Positions 10,954 to 22,900 of a stretch of 64,000 nucleotides of DNA are shown piece after piece. The stretch spans positions 62,001 to 126,000 of the forward strand of contig MCFE01000136.1 in assembly GCA_002104905.1 (NCBI GenBank). The letters are read 5' to 3'. The position numbers and the translations under genes were made by a program. The notes beneath the pieces were generated by a model, which was not told where the DNA came from, did no database searches, and was given only the letters and a program-made list of their open reading frames with translations. Position 1 is the stretch's first letter. Each line of letters starts with the position of its first letter. Source of the stretch: Basidiobolus meristosporus CBS 931.73. Lineage: Eukaryota; Basidiobolomycota; Basidiobolomycetes; Basidiobolales; Basidiobolaceae.

Positions 10954-12103
10954 ATGTCCAAAAATCAAGAATGGAAGAATGCTATGCAGTAAATTCCTGG
11001 CAAACAGCAACAGTTACTCCAGATCCTTAGCCAGCAGCAACAAGGAACAACTACCATGGCCCAAAGCCAGCAAAACCCTGTCAAGCGCAACTTTGGTGTG
11101 AAAGTCAACTAGTACCATGGTAGATTCGATCAAAACCTGGGAACTTGGCTCTCCCAGATTGATGAAGCTTTCAAGACTAAGGGAATTGCTCCAGAAAGCA
11201 AGTTACATTATGCAGCCTATTACCTGGTAGATGCAGCTTTACAGTGGTACCACAACTAGATCAGGTCAGCCACTATGATGGGACACTCTACAATCTCTAC
11301 TGGGGATGTGTTTGTGTCAGAGATTCAGTAAGCCTTTGAGTCCCCACACCAACAGACACTACTAAGAGGAGAGTTGAAGACACTCAGACTGAAAGGAATG
11401 TACTCAGAGTATACCTATGAATATAGATGTCTGCTTGGATAAGTTGAAAGAATGGACCCCTGGATCAAGTTGAATACTTCATTGATGAGTTGAAAGAAAG
11501 TACTTGTAAGCAAGTGAATTATAGAAGACCTTGGACTATTGAAGTAGCCATTAAAATAGCCATTGACTATGACTCAGCTATGTTTGGAGTTGGGAAGCCC
11601 ACAATGACTTATCAGAGAGGCTACAATCACTATGAAAGAAAACAATCAGAAGCAGTGCCAATGGAAATAGATGCAATGCAGAAGAATGTAAGAGGAAAAG
11701 ACTTTACTTCAACTGCAACCAGCAGGGACATATTGCAAAGTACTGTGCTGCAAGAAGAAATGGATACCAGCCATCTAGAACCTTCAGCCATATTGAAGCC
11801 CTTGAGCATAGTAACATGGAGGATGAACTTGAAGAAGACTCAGGGCTCACCTTCCATATGACAGAAAAAAACCTATCCCAGATGACCCCAAACTTAGGAA
11901 AGCTATTATACTTGAATGGAGTAATCAATGAACTGCCTGCCAGGATCATGATTGACTCATGAACATGACATGAATATATGTCAGAGCAATTTGCATTGAA
12001 AGCTGGAATCAACTCAGAATCCACCAAATCAACATCAGTGCCAGCAGCATCAGCTGGGAACTATCAAATAATCAACCGTATCACTCAGCTAGTAAGGATG
12101 AAG
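10954..12103 (+). pseudogene. Gypsy-2 gag, broken
   Basis: The start codon context AAGATGTCC...AATCAAGAATGG matches Gypsy-3. Translation gives the same Q-rich N-terminus and the YHGR, NLGTWL and LQWYHN words of Gag, but with at least five in-frame stops, several being CAA or CAG turned to TAA or TAG. The zinc-knuckle region near 11,690 is damaged by a deletion. The frame reaches the protease region, where Gypsy-1 is inserted at 12,104. Confidence 0.8.
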
Positions 12104-12471
12104 TGTTATGATCTGCCGCTTGAGTGTTCAAGTTAGATCAGTTTTTAGTCAAATCAATTAGTATATGTTTAGGTTATCAGTATATCAGTATTATCTATCA
12201 AATCAGTAGCATTAGTCAGCAAATGAATCAGCAGATCCTTATCAGACAGAAATAGATATATTAAGTAGGATCTTATTGGGTGATGATGATGCAATCAGAT
12301 GAGTCATCAGCCACAACCTACATTAGGAAATACAATTAGTCAGTAATTGATCTGGCAAAATGTATATAAGGGGCTGCTGGAACCTCAATAAAAATCAGCT
12401 CAAGTTTTAGTGAATACAATACTAGCTAAACTCCCTATTCCTCTACAACTCTTATACCAAGACTTGTAACA
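12104..12471 (+). repeat. 5' LTR of Gypsy-1
   Basis: Starts TGTTATGATC and ends CTTGTAACA, 368 bp. A TATA box (TATATAAG) lies at 12,363-12,370 and would place the transcript start in the last hundred bases. Confidence 0.93.
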
Positions 12472-12483
12472 TTGGTAGCAGCA
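12472..12483 (+). other. Primer-binding site region of Gypsy-1
   Basis: TTGGTAGCAGCA directly follows the LTR. TGGTAGC is complementary to a tRNA 3' end of the form GCTACCA; the tRNA cannot be assigned with certainty. The same word follows the LTR at 21,531 in Gypsy-3. Confidence 0.65.
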
Positions 12484-12529
12484 ATAACCAGAAACCTCCC
12501 TCCTGAAGAAAGAAGAAACCACCCTCAAG

Positions 12530-13576
12530 ATGTTGGACAATCAAGAATAAAAGAATGCCATGCAGCAAATCCTGGCCCTACAGCAACAGTTACTCCAGAT
12601 CCTCAGCCAACAGCAACAAGGAATGACTACCATGGCTCAGAACCAGCAAAGCCCTGTTAAGAACAACTTTAGTGTGAAGGTCAACCAGTACCATGGCAGA
12701 GTCAATGAAAACCTGGGAACTTGGCTCTTTCAGATTGAAGAAGCTTTTAAAGCTAAAGGAATTGCTCCAGACAGCAAGTTGCATTATGCAGCTTCTTACC
12801 TGGCAGATGCAGCTTTACAGTGGTACCACAACAAGATCAGGTCGGCCACTATGATGGGATGCTCTACAATCTCTACCTGGGATGAGTATGTGTCGGAAAT
12901 TCAGGATGCTTTTGAACCTCCACACCAGCAGACACTACTAAGAAGGAAGGTAAAGACACTCAGACAGAAAGGAATGGTGCAAGAATACATCTATGTGTAC
13001 AGATGTCTACTTGGACAAATTGAAAGAATGGACCCCTTGGATCAAGTTGAATACTTTATTGATGGGTTGAAAGAAAGAACTCACAAGGAAGTGAATTACC
13101 AAAGACCTCAGACTATTAAAGAAGCCATCAAGATTGCCATTGACTATGACTCAGCTATGTTTGGAGTTGGGAAGCCCACAGTGACTAATCAGAAAGGCTA
13201 CAATCATTATGAAAGAAGACAGTCAGAAGCAGTACCAATGGAAATAGATGCTATGCAGAAGAATCCTGCCTTGGAAGAATGTAAGAAGAAAGGACTTTGC
13301 TTCAATTGCCACCAGCAAGGACATATTGCAAAGTACTGCCCTCAGAGAAGAAATGGACACCAGCCATCAAGAACCTTTAACCGTATTGAGGCCATGGAGC
13401 ACAGTAACATGAAGGATGAACTTGAAGAAGACTTAGAACTCACCTTCCACATGACAGAAGAATACCTATCCCAGATGACCTCATACTCAGGAAAGCTATT
13501 ATACTTGAATGGAGTAATCAATGGAGTACCTGCCAAGATTGTGATTGACTCAGGAGCATTGCATGAATATATGTAA
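12530..13576 (+). pseudogene. Gypsy-1 gag and start of protease, interrupted
   Basis: By comparison with Gypsy-3, the original start is the ATG at 12,530, but codon 7 is TAA (12,548-12,550) where Gypsy-3 has TGG. The open part starts at 12,560 and runs 338 codons. It encodes a Q-rich N-terminus, the capsid-like domain with NLGTWLFQIEEAF and LQWYHN, and a zinc knuckle CFNCHQQGHIAKYC. It ends in the retropepsin active site VIDSGA. A TAA at 13,574-13,576 cuts the protease shortly after that triad; Gypsy-3 reads through this point. Gag and Pol share one frame, so the ancestor had a fused polyprotein. Confidence 0.9.
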
Positions 13577-16500
13577 GAGCAACTTGCCTTGAAAGCTGGA
13601 ATCATCTCAGAACCTACCAAATCAACTTCAGTCTCCACAGCTGATGGGAACTCTCACATAATCAATTGTATTGCCCAGCCAGTAAGAATGAAGATCAATG
13701 ACTATGAAGAAGACCTACAGGCTTATATATTTGGGAACTGCAAGTTTGACCTTGTACTTGGAAAAACCTGGCTATTTTGTTGTAATCCATCAATCAACTG
13801 GAGAACCCATGCTACTCAGATCCAAAAAGACAACAAGACCTATGAGATATTACCTGCCAGGCTGGATTTTAACTTGGTCAATTCCAGTACGTGTGAGACA
13901 AGTGAACTTAGCAAGACCCAGTTCTGTAGAGCGCTTAGGAAAGGTACTTAGATGTTCCTCATGGCGGTTTTACAGGAGGATTCCTCTACCCCAGCACCCC
14001 AGCAGGTCCAGACTCTCTTGAAGAAATATTCAGACGTGTTTCCAGATGAGCTTGTAAGCCTACCACCAGTCAGAGATGTGGATCATGCCATTGACACAGG
14101 AGATAGCCCTTCAGTGAGCAAGACACCTTACAGAATGAGTCCATTGGAATTAGAGGAAATGAAGAGACAAATTGATCAGCTATTGGAGCAAGGATATATC
14201 AGGCCCAGCAAGTCACCCTGGGGAGCACCAGTGCTTTTTGTGAAAAAGAAGGATGGAACACCTAGGATGTGCATTGACTACAGAGCCCTGAACTCAGTTA
14301 CCGTCAAGAACAAGTACCCCATACCTTGGATTGATGAGCTTTTGGACCAACTTAAGGGAGCCACTATTTTCAGCAAGATTGACCTCATGTCAGGATACAA
14401 CCAGATTAGGGTGAAACCAGAAGATATCCCTAAGACAGCATTCAGGACCAGATATGGACATTACAAGTACTTAGTCATGAGTTTTGGCCTCACTAATGCC
14501 CCTGCAACATTCATGACGCTGATGCAGACTGTCCTTCAGGAGTACTTAGACAAGTTTGTGATAATCTACCTGGATGATATATTGATATACAGCAAGACAG
14601 AAAAGGATCACATGGTGCACATTGAAAAGGTCTTGAAGAAACTAAGAGAGAACAAGCTATATGGCAAGCTAGCCAAGTATGAATTCTTCAAGGAACATGT
14701 TGAATACCTGGGAAACATAGTGACTAGCACAGGAGTGACCTTAGACCCTAAGAAGGTTGAAGTTATCAAGAATTTGAAGCAGCCCCATAGCATATCAGAA
14801 CTCAGATCATCGCTTGGAATGGTTTCCTATTATTGGAGATTTGTCAAGTCTTTTGCAAGTATTGCAGCCCCTTTGACTGATATCCTCAAGAAAGACAATA
14901 CCTACAAGTGCAACATAGCTTGTGAGACTGCCTTCCAGACGCTCAAGAATGAACTTGCTAAGCTGCCAAGCTTAAGAATACCAGACTTCAGAAAAGAGTT
15001 CACTCTGTGCACAGATGCTTCAGATTATGCAATTGGTGGAGTGCTGAGTCAAGAACACAGTGGAAAGGACTACCCTGTTGCCTTTGAATCCAAGAAACTG
15101 AACTCAGCAGAACAAAACTATCCAGTCCATGAGAAGGAGATGCTTGCTATAATGCACTGTGAAGACTGATGATGCCTTCCTCAAGTATATATTCTCTCAG
15201 AAGGTACTCTCTAGAAGAATGACAATTTGGAGTGAATACATTCAGCAATTTGACCTGGAGATTGTCTACTGTCCTGGAAAAAACAACATGGTTGCTGATG
15301 CCTTATCAAGATTAGATCAAGTTGCACAACTCAACTTGGTGCATGAATCAGATTGGCCTAGCCTATTACCAAAGTACTGGAGGACCAAGCCATCCCTAAT
15401 GAGGTGGATGAAGATATCAAGAAGATAATCTGTGATGAAGCCAGCAAATTTGTAGTACAGGACAAAACACTCTACCAAATTGCTGATGGAAGCCCTATTG
15501 CCTATTGTCCTTATGTTGCTTGCCTGGATTTAATACATATGCTACACAATGAATATGGACATCTTGGGATTGAAGGAACCTATAGCCTTGTGAAAGCCAG
15601 AGCATGGTGGCCCAGAATGAAACAAGATATTGACAAGCTAGTGAAAACATGCCTAAACTGCCAAATCAATCAAGGCCAGCCACAAAGAATTGCAAAACTC
15701 TTCCCTTTGGAGCCTGTAAGACCATTTGCGAGATGGGGAATTGACTTTATTGGAAGACTGCCAACTACCAGGAAATACAACCGTTGGATCCTAGTAGCTA
15801 ATGACCATGCCACTAAATGGCCAGTTGCTAAAGCTGTACCAATAGCCAGTGAACAAGAAGTTGCAAGTTTCATTTACCATGAGATCCTGATGAAGCTTAG
15901 ATGCCCTGTGGAGATCTTATCTGATAGAGGTGCAAACTTTATGGCAAAGACATTAGTGGCTTACCTGGAAATGCAGCAGATCAGACACTTGAAAACCTTG
16001 GCATATCACCCCAGAACTAATGGAGTCACTGAGCAGTTTAATGGATTATTTGGAAAAATGCTGACCAAGTATGCAAATGGAGTTGTCAGTAGATGGGATG
16101 AGTATATAGACTAAGCACTCTTTGCATGCAGAGTCAGAGTACACAACACTACCCAGCAATCACCATTTTACTTAGTTTATGTATGTGAACCAAGGATTCC
16201 AGGAGATCTTACACAACCAAAACTTACAGACACCTTAGAAGATGAACTCAGTCAGCCAAGTAGACACCAACAACTGGAACAAAGACGTCAAGAGGCACAG
16301 ACTAAAGTATCTCAAAGTGCAGAAAAGATGAAGCAGAGATTTGATAAGACTATAGCACCAGAAGCATTGACAGTTGGGAACTTTGTATTGCTAAGAAACA
16401 ACACTTGGAAGAAGTTTGAGCCACAATGGACAGGACCATTCAAGATCATCAGAGAATGTCCATTTGCAACTTACCAACTGGTGGACAAACAAGGCAATAT

Positions 16501-16618
16501 CCGGGAAGACTTAGTGCATAGGGACAGACTCAAGCTTGCAAGACTTGCTGATAATACTGAACCATCAAGATATTGGTATCACAAGAAAAGAGATTCAGGA
16601 GAACCCTCTCAACTTTAG
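13577..16618 (+). pseudogene. Gypsy-1 pol (protease end, RT, RNase H, integrase), interrupted
   Basis: Reverse transcriptase is visible with [37 protein letters not shown] and catalytic YLDDILIYS (about 14,270-14,590). The RNase H part has [12 protein letters not shown] and HEKEMLAI. The integrase zinc domain has H-x-H spacing in HNEYGHLG and CLNC. The integrase core shows DFIG, SDRG and TEQFNG, and the C-terminal GPF motif is QWTGPFKII. Lesions are TAG at 13,949-13,951, a 44 bp deletion near 15,160, a one-base deletion near 15,378 and TAA at 16,112-16,114. The two deletions total 45 bp, so the last part returns to the original frame. Confidence 0.92.
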
Positions 16619-16628
16619 TAGGGGAGAA
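16618..16628 (+). other. Polypurine tract of Gypsy-1
   Basis: GTAGGGGAGAA sits directly before the 3' LTR. The matching spot in Gypsy-3 reads GCAGGAGAGA. Confidence 0.75.
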
Positions 16629-16996
16629 TGTTATGATCTGCCGCTTGAATGTTTAAGTTGGATCAGTTTTTAGTCAAATCAATTAGTATATGTTTAGGTT
16701 ATCAGTATTTCAGTATTATCTATCAAATCAGTAGCATTAGTCAGCAAATGTATCAGCAGATTCTTATCAGACAGAAATAGATATATTAAGTAGGATCTTA
16801 TTGGGTGATGATGATGCAATCAGATGAGTCATCAGCCACAACCTACATTAGGAAATACAATTAGTCAGTAATTGATCTGGCAAAATGTATATAAGGGGCT
16901 GCTGGAACCTCAATAAAAATCAGTTCAAGTTTTAGTGAATACAATACTAGCTAAACTCCCTATTCCTTTACAACTCTTATACCAAGACTTGTAACA
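16629..16996 (+). repeat. 3' LTR of Gypsy-1
   Basis: 368 bp, TGTTATGATC to CTTGTAACA. Most of the roughly eight differences from the 5' LTR are transitions. Confidence 0.93.
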
Positions 16997-19684
16997 GAAG
17001 TTCAATGACCATGAAAAAGACATACAGGCCTATATATTTGGGAACTGCAAGTTTGAACTTGTACTTTGAAAAACCTGGCTATTTTGCTGTAATCCATCAA
17101 TCAACTAGAGAACCCATGCCATTCAGACCCAGAAGGACAACAAGACCTATGAGCTATTACCTGCCAGACTGGATTTCAACTTGGTCAATTCCAGTATGTG
17201 TAAAATAAGCAAGATTAGCACAACACAGTTCTGTAGAGCACTTAGAAAAGGTACCAAGATGTTTCTTTTGGCAGTACTACAGGAGGATTCCACTACTCCA
17301 GTATCCCAGAAGGTCCAGACTCTTTTGAAGGGATATTCAGACGTATCTCCAGATGAACCAGTAAGCCTACCTCTAGTCAGAGACCTGGATCATGCCATTG
17401 ACACAGGAGATAGCCCTCAAGTGAGTAAGTCACCATATGGAATGAGTCCATTGGAGTTGGAAGAGATGAACAGACAAATAGATCAGTAATTGGAGCAAGG
17501 ATATATCAGACCCAGTAACTCACCTTGGGGAGCACCAATACCCTTTGTAAGCAAGAAGGATGAAGCTCAAAGCATGTGCATTGTCAACAGAGCCCTCAAC
17601 TTGATTACTCTGAAGAATAGGTACCCCAAAGCTTGGATTGATGAACTTTTGGACCAGCTCAACAGAGCCACTCTATTCAGCAAGATTGACATTATGTCAG
17701 GATTCAACTGGATTAGGGTGAAGCCAGAAGACATCCCTAAGACAGTATCACAAGCAGATATGGACATTACAAGTACCTAATCATGAGTTTTGGCTTACCC
17801 AATGCCCCTGCAACATTTGTGGCCCTAATGCAGACTGTCTTCCTGGAGTACTTAGACAAGCTTGTGATAATCTACCTAGATGATATATTGATATACAGCA
17901 AGACAGAAGAGGATCATTTGGTGCACATTGAAAAGGTCCTGAAGAAGCTAAAAGAGAACAAACCATATTGCAAGCTAGCCAAGTGCAAATTCTTCAAGGA
18001 ACATGTTGAATATCTGGGACACATAGTTACTAGCACAGGAGTGACTTTAGACCCTAAGAAGGTTGAACTCATCAAGAATTTGAAGCAGCCCATAGCATAT
18101 CAGAACTCAGCTCATTCCTGGGAATGGCTTCCTATTATTAGATATATGTCAAGTCCTTTCAAGTATTGCAGCCCGTTCAACTGATATCCTCAGGAAAGTC
18201 AGTACCTATAAGTGGGACATAGCTTGTGAAGCTGCCTTCCAGACCCTCAACAATACCTGACTTCAAAAAAGTGCTTACTCTGTGCACTGATGCTTCAGAT
18301 TATGCAATTGGTGGAGTGTTGAGCCAAGAACACAAGGGAAAGGACTACCCAGTTACCTTTGAATCCAAGAAACTGAACTCAGCAGAACAAGACTATCCAG
18401 CGCATGAGAAGGAGTTACTTGCTATAATATCCTGCCTGAAGACGTGAAGATGCTATATTCTGGAGTCAAATGCACTGTGAGGACTGATCATGCCTCCCTC
18501 AAGTATATACTTACTCAGAAGGTACTCTCTAGAAGATTGACAATTTGGAGTGAATACATTCAGCAATTTGACCTGGAGATTGTCTACTGTCCTGGAAAAA
18601 ACAACATGGTTGCTGATGCCTTATCAAGATTAGATCAAGTTGCACAACTCAACTTGGTGCATGAATCAGATTGGCCTAGCCTATTACCAAAGTACTTGGA
18701 ACACCAAGCCATCCCTAATGAGGTGGATGAAGATATCAAGAAGATAATCCGTGATGAAGCCAGCAAATTTGTAGTACAGGACAAAACACTCTACCAAATT
18801 GCTGATGGAAGCCCTATTGCCTTTTGCCCTTGTGTTGCTTATCTGGATTTAATACATAAGCTACACAATGGATATGGACATCTTGGGATTGAAGGAACCT
18901 ATAGCCATATGAAAGCCAGTGCATGGTGGCCCAGAATGAAACAAGACATTGTAAGGCTAGTAAAAACATGCCCAAATTGCCAAATCAACCAAGGCCAACC
19001 ACAGAGAGTTGCCAAACTCTTGCTCTTAAAGCCAGTAAGACCATTTGAACAATGGCAGATTGACTTAATTGGAAGACTGCAAACTACAAAGAAATACAGT
19101 CATTGGATCCTAGTAGCAATTGACCATGCCACGAAATGGCCAGCAGCTAAAGCAGTGCCTGTTGCCAGTGAGCAAGAAGTTTCAAGTAACATCTATCATA
19201 AGATCCTGGTGAAGCTTGAATGCCCTGTAGAGATTCTATCTTTTAGCAGTGCAAACCTTATGGCAAAGACATTGGAAGCTTACCTGGATATGCAGCAGAT
19301 CAAATACTTGAAAACCTTGGCATATCACCTCAAAACTAATGGAGTCACTGAATGGATTAATGGATTATTTGGAAAAATGCTGACAAAGTATGGACAACAA
19401 GAGGTACAGGCCAAAGTGTCTGAAAGCGCAGAAAACATGAAGTAAAGACTTGATAAGACTATATCACCAGAATCATTGACAGATGGGAACTTTGTAATAC
19501 AGAGACATAATTCTTGGGAGAAATTTGAGCCCCAATGGACGGGACCTCTTAAGATCATCAGAGAATGTCCATTTGCAACTTACCAACTGGTGGACAAACA
19601 AGGCAATATCCGGGAAGACTTAGTGCATAGGGACAGACTCAAGCTTGCAAGACTTGCTGATGATACTGAACCATCAAGATATTA
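16997..19684 (+). pseudogene. Gypsy-2 pol, broken
   Basis: Starts inside the protease-RT linker immediately after the Gypsy-1 insertion. RT words include FSKIDIMSG, MSFGLPNAPATF and YLDDILIYS (about 17,880). RNase H follows ([12 protein letters not shown] near 18,280), and then an integrase region with a zinc domain (HNGYGHLG, CPNC). The integrase active site is altered: the segment corresponding to SDRG reads SFSSA. Frames are split at least six times. A 3' deletion near 19,390 removes the integrase C-terminal linker. The block at about 18,530-18,800 is nearly identical to Gypsy-1, unlike the rest. Confidence 0.85.
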
Positions 19685-19689
19685 GCCAC

Positions 19690-20365
19690 ATTCTATTATT
19701 GCACTCAATGGCTGCACATATCTTCAATGTGTTTAGATATTTGGGCATGGGTATCAACATCACAGTCTCTCCCTCCTATGCAGTGATAAGTTTGTCAGTG
19801 GGCTTGATATTTGGGCACTGTTGCTATGCTTCAATTATAGTGCAGTTTTCCCCTGCTGCTACATTGGGAAATGACTTAGCTTCTGGCTATAATATTAAGC
19901 TACTTGAGTTCTTTCTTTGCATCAATAATACTGTGTTCTCTACCTGGGATATTAATTGCTCTACACATATTTTTCACTCATCTGAGCTCTGGACAACCTC
20001 CTGATCTCCTAGGCTATTGAGGCTATCCTATCAGCCTCTGCACTTCTTTGCCGTGTCAAGATGTTAGTATGCACTGCCAACAAGTACTGCATTTGCTATG
20101 TCCTTGTATGCCTGAGCAATATGGTCAGCTTGAGGCTCTACAGAGATTCACTATTGCCTATTTGACTGAGAGTCTGAGGAGTCTGCATTGTTACCATGAG
20201 TGGGCAAACTTCCAACATGGCCTATTTTTGATGGAGCCTTACTTGTTGCACTGAATGTCAAGGCAAGCTATTGTCCAACTAATCTTCTGCTGCTGTTGTC
20301 AATGTGGCCTGGTGGGAATTGCACACTTTTGCTTTATTCCTGACAGCCCTTATACAAAAGTGAGT
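19690..20365 (-). pseudogene. ORF2 fragment of a Tnp2 element
   Basis: The minus strand carries the same words as 34,400-34,998, including the region corresponding to the QQLALT block near 20,270. The start codon region near 20,345 is mutated. It begins immediately after truncated Gypsy-2. No open frame of useful length remains. Confidence 0.55.
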
Positions 20366-20539
20366 TAAACCAGAGGGGAAATAGTGTTACATATATATGT
20401 ATATGTAGTGCTACAGATTTATTTACAATGATTACTGTGATGGGTCATCATTGAGTCTTACATTCATGTAGGTGTAAAGACTCAATTACAAGACTTTCCA
20501 ACATTCACATAAGTATTGAGAAGAAAGGGATATAATAGC

Positions 20540-21161
20540 ATAGTGATTTTGGGTGTCAAATTGTGGACTCAATGGAGAAGACTATCTTGATTCAATGTAG
20601 TAAGAGATGAGCGCATATTTAAGCACTCATTGGTCACTACTGCACCAAAAACATCTTGCCAGCTGCTTGATACTTCAGTAACTTCACCCAACCATGCTTG
20701 TCACTGTGTGCAAACTGAGTTAGGTAAGTTTGTGGAGCCTTTAGGCTCACCACAGCCTTCTGAATACGGCATGCATATTGGTAGCTCTGAAAATGAAGTA
20801 TCACTTATGGACTGCTAGCCTTTATCTCCTGACAACTGCTCTCTGTAAAATCCTGGCAAGATCCAAGCATGAGTACTCTTGTTCCAAGCTACTGACATTC
20901 TGATGGCCTCATTGCAGGAGCCTGATAATTGATTCTGATCAAATCTGCTTGTGGGAACACACTCTTTTTCATGAAGATTGTTAGATCTTCTATAGATATG
21001 GGAGCAATATCTCAGATACAAGAAATATCCTAAGTTTACATGACCACTGAAACAGGAGTACTATGGCAGTGTAATATTGTTCAGTGTTAAGCTGTTTAGT
21101 CATGGACAAGACTTCTTTGGTTCAATGGCACAAGGGAATAGAAAATACTGTGAGGCTATTG
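20540..21161 (+). pseudogene. Tnp2 5' fragments interrupted by Gypsy-3
   Basis: Bases 20,540-20,850 match the transposase 5' region at 7,880-8,280. A second start-like region at 21,090-21,161 (ATGGACAAGACT...) is broken at GGCTATT by Gypsy-3 and resumes at 25,896. Two partial copies therefore lie in tandem here. Confidence 0.6.
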
Positions 21162-21530
21162 TGTTATGATCTGCCGCTTCAATGATTAAGTTAGATCAGC
21201 TTTTAGTCAATTCAATTAGTTATATGTTTAGGTTATCAGTATATCAGTATTATCTATCAAATCAGTAGCATTAGTCAGCAAATGAATCAGCAGATCCTTA
21301 TCAGACAGAAACAGTTATATTAGGTAGGATCTTATTGGATGTTGATGATGCAATCAAATGAGTCATCAGCCACAGCATACATTAGGAAATACAATTAGTC
21401 AGCAATTGATCTGGCAAAATATATATAAGGAGCTGCTGGAATCTCAAAAAAGATCAGTTCAAGTTTTAGTGAATACAATACTAGCTAAACTCCCTATTCC
21501 TCTGCAACTCTTATGCTAAGACTTGTAACA
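21162..21530 (+). repeat. 5' LTR of Gypsy-3
   Basis: TGTTATGATC to CTTGTAACA, 369 bp, with a TATATAAGG motif near 21,420. Confidence 0.9.
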
Positions 21531-21588
21531 TTGGTAGCAGCAATAACCAGAAACATCCCTCCTGAAGAAAGAAGAAGCCTCCCTCAAG

Positions 21589-22900
21589 ATGTCGGACAAT
21601 CAAGAATGGAAGAATGCTATGCAACAAATCCTGCCCCAGCAGCAACGGTTACTCCAGATCCTTAGCCGGCAGCAATAAGGAATGACTACCATGGCCCAAA
21701 GCCGGCAAAACCCTCTCAATGTAACTTTAGTGTGAAGGTCAACTGGTACCATGGTAGAGTCAATGAAAATCTGGGAACTTGGCACTTGCAGATTGAAGAA
21801 GCTGTCAAGGCTAAGGGATTTGCTCCAGAAAGCAAGTTACACTATGCAGCCTCTTACCTGGCAGATGCAGCTTTACAGTGGTACCACAACAAGATCAGGT
21901 CAGCTACCATGTTGGGAGCTCTACAATCTCTACCTGGGATGTGTTTGTGTCAGCGATTCAGGATGCCTTTGAGCCCCCACACCAACAGACACTACTAAAA
22001 AGAAAGTTGAAGACACTCAGACAGAAAGGAATGGCCTAAGAGTACATCTAAGAGTATAGATGTCTACTTGGGCAAATTGAAAGAATGGACCCTCTGGATC
22101 AAGTTGAGTACATTATTGATGGGTTGAAAGAAAGAACCCGTAAGGAAGTGAACTATTGGGGATCTCAGACTATTGAAGAAGCCATCAAGATTGCCATTGA
22201 CTATGACTCAGCTATGATTGGAGTTGGGAAGCCCACAATGACTAATCACAGAGGCTACATTCACTATGAAAGGAAACAATCAGAAGCAGTGCCAATGGAA
22301 ATAGATGCAATGCAGAAGAATCCCACCTCAGAAGAATGTAAGAAGAAAGGACTTTGCTTCAATTGCCACCAGCAGGGACATATTGCAAAGTACTGTCCTG
22401 AAAGAAGAAATGGACACCAGCCATCTAGAACTGTCAACCATATTGATGCCCTTGAGCATAGTAACATGGAGGATGAAATTGAAGAAGACTCAGAACTCAC
22501 CTTCCATATGACAGAAGAATACCTGTCCCAGATGACCTCATACTCAGGAAAGCTCCTACACTTGAATGGGGTAAACAATGGCGTACCTGCCAAGATCATG
22601 ATTGACTCAGGAGCATTGCATGTGTGCATATCAGAGCAATTTGCTTTGAAAGCTGCAATCAAGTTGAAACCCACCAAATCAACTTCAGTCTCAACAGCTG
22701 ATGGAAACTCTCACATAATCAACCAAATTACTCAGCCAGTAAGAATGAAGATCAATGACCATGAAGAAGAGCTACAGGCCTATATACTTGGGAACTGCAA
22801 GTTTGACCTTGTACTTGGGAAAACCTGGCTATTTTGTTGTAATCTATCAATCAACTGGAGAACCCATGCCATTCAGATCCAGAAGGACAACAAGACCTAG
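21589..22900 (+). pseudogene. Gypsy-3 gag-protease, broken
   Basis: The ATG at 21,589 (MSDNQEWKNAMQQ) is the best-preserved Gag start in the window. Stops occur at the codon equivalent to CAA near 21,675 and near 22,037, and a short deletion shifts the frame near 21,720. From 22,085 a 271-codon frame runs through the zinc knuckle CFNCHQQGHIAKYC and the protease IDSGALHVC into the linker (LVLGKTWLFCC). It ends at a TAG at 22,898-22,900. This frame shows that protease follows Gag without a frameshift. Confidence 0.88.

Larger units (their letters stand above)
12104..16996 (+). mobile_element. Gypsy-1: full-length but inactive Ty3/Gypsy element
   Basis: A 4,893 bp element with two 368 bp LTRs, a primer-binding region, gag-pol and a purine-rich tract next to the 3' LTR. 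It is flanked by GAAG at 12,100-12,103 and 16,997-17,000, a 4 bp target duplication inside Gypsy-2. I count about eight differences between the two LTRs by eye, so it is fairly young compared with the outer element. Coding order is Gag, zinc knuckle, protease, RT, RNase H and integrase. No chromodomain is visible after the integrase. Confidence 0.93.
10588..19684 (+). mobile_element. Gypsy-2: degraded outer Ty3/Gypsy element carrying Gypsy-1
   Basis: The 5' LTR remnant lies at 10,588-10,895, followed by a primer-site region, gag (10,954-12,103), the inserted Gypsy-1 (12,104-16,996) and pol (16,997-19,684). Removing Gypsy-1 rejoins the outer sequence exactly at GATGAAG/TTCAATGACC. The 3' end is truncated right after the codons shared with Gypsy-1 at 16,570, and no polypurine tract or 3' LTR remains. 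Sequence of the Tnp2 element follows from 19,690. There are many stops and shifts, plus an internal deletion of about 0.2 kb near 19,390. Confidence 0.85.
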
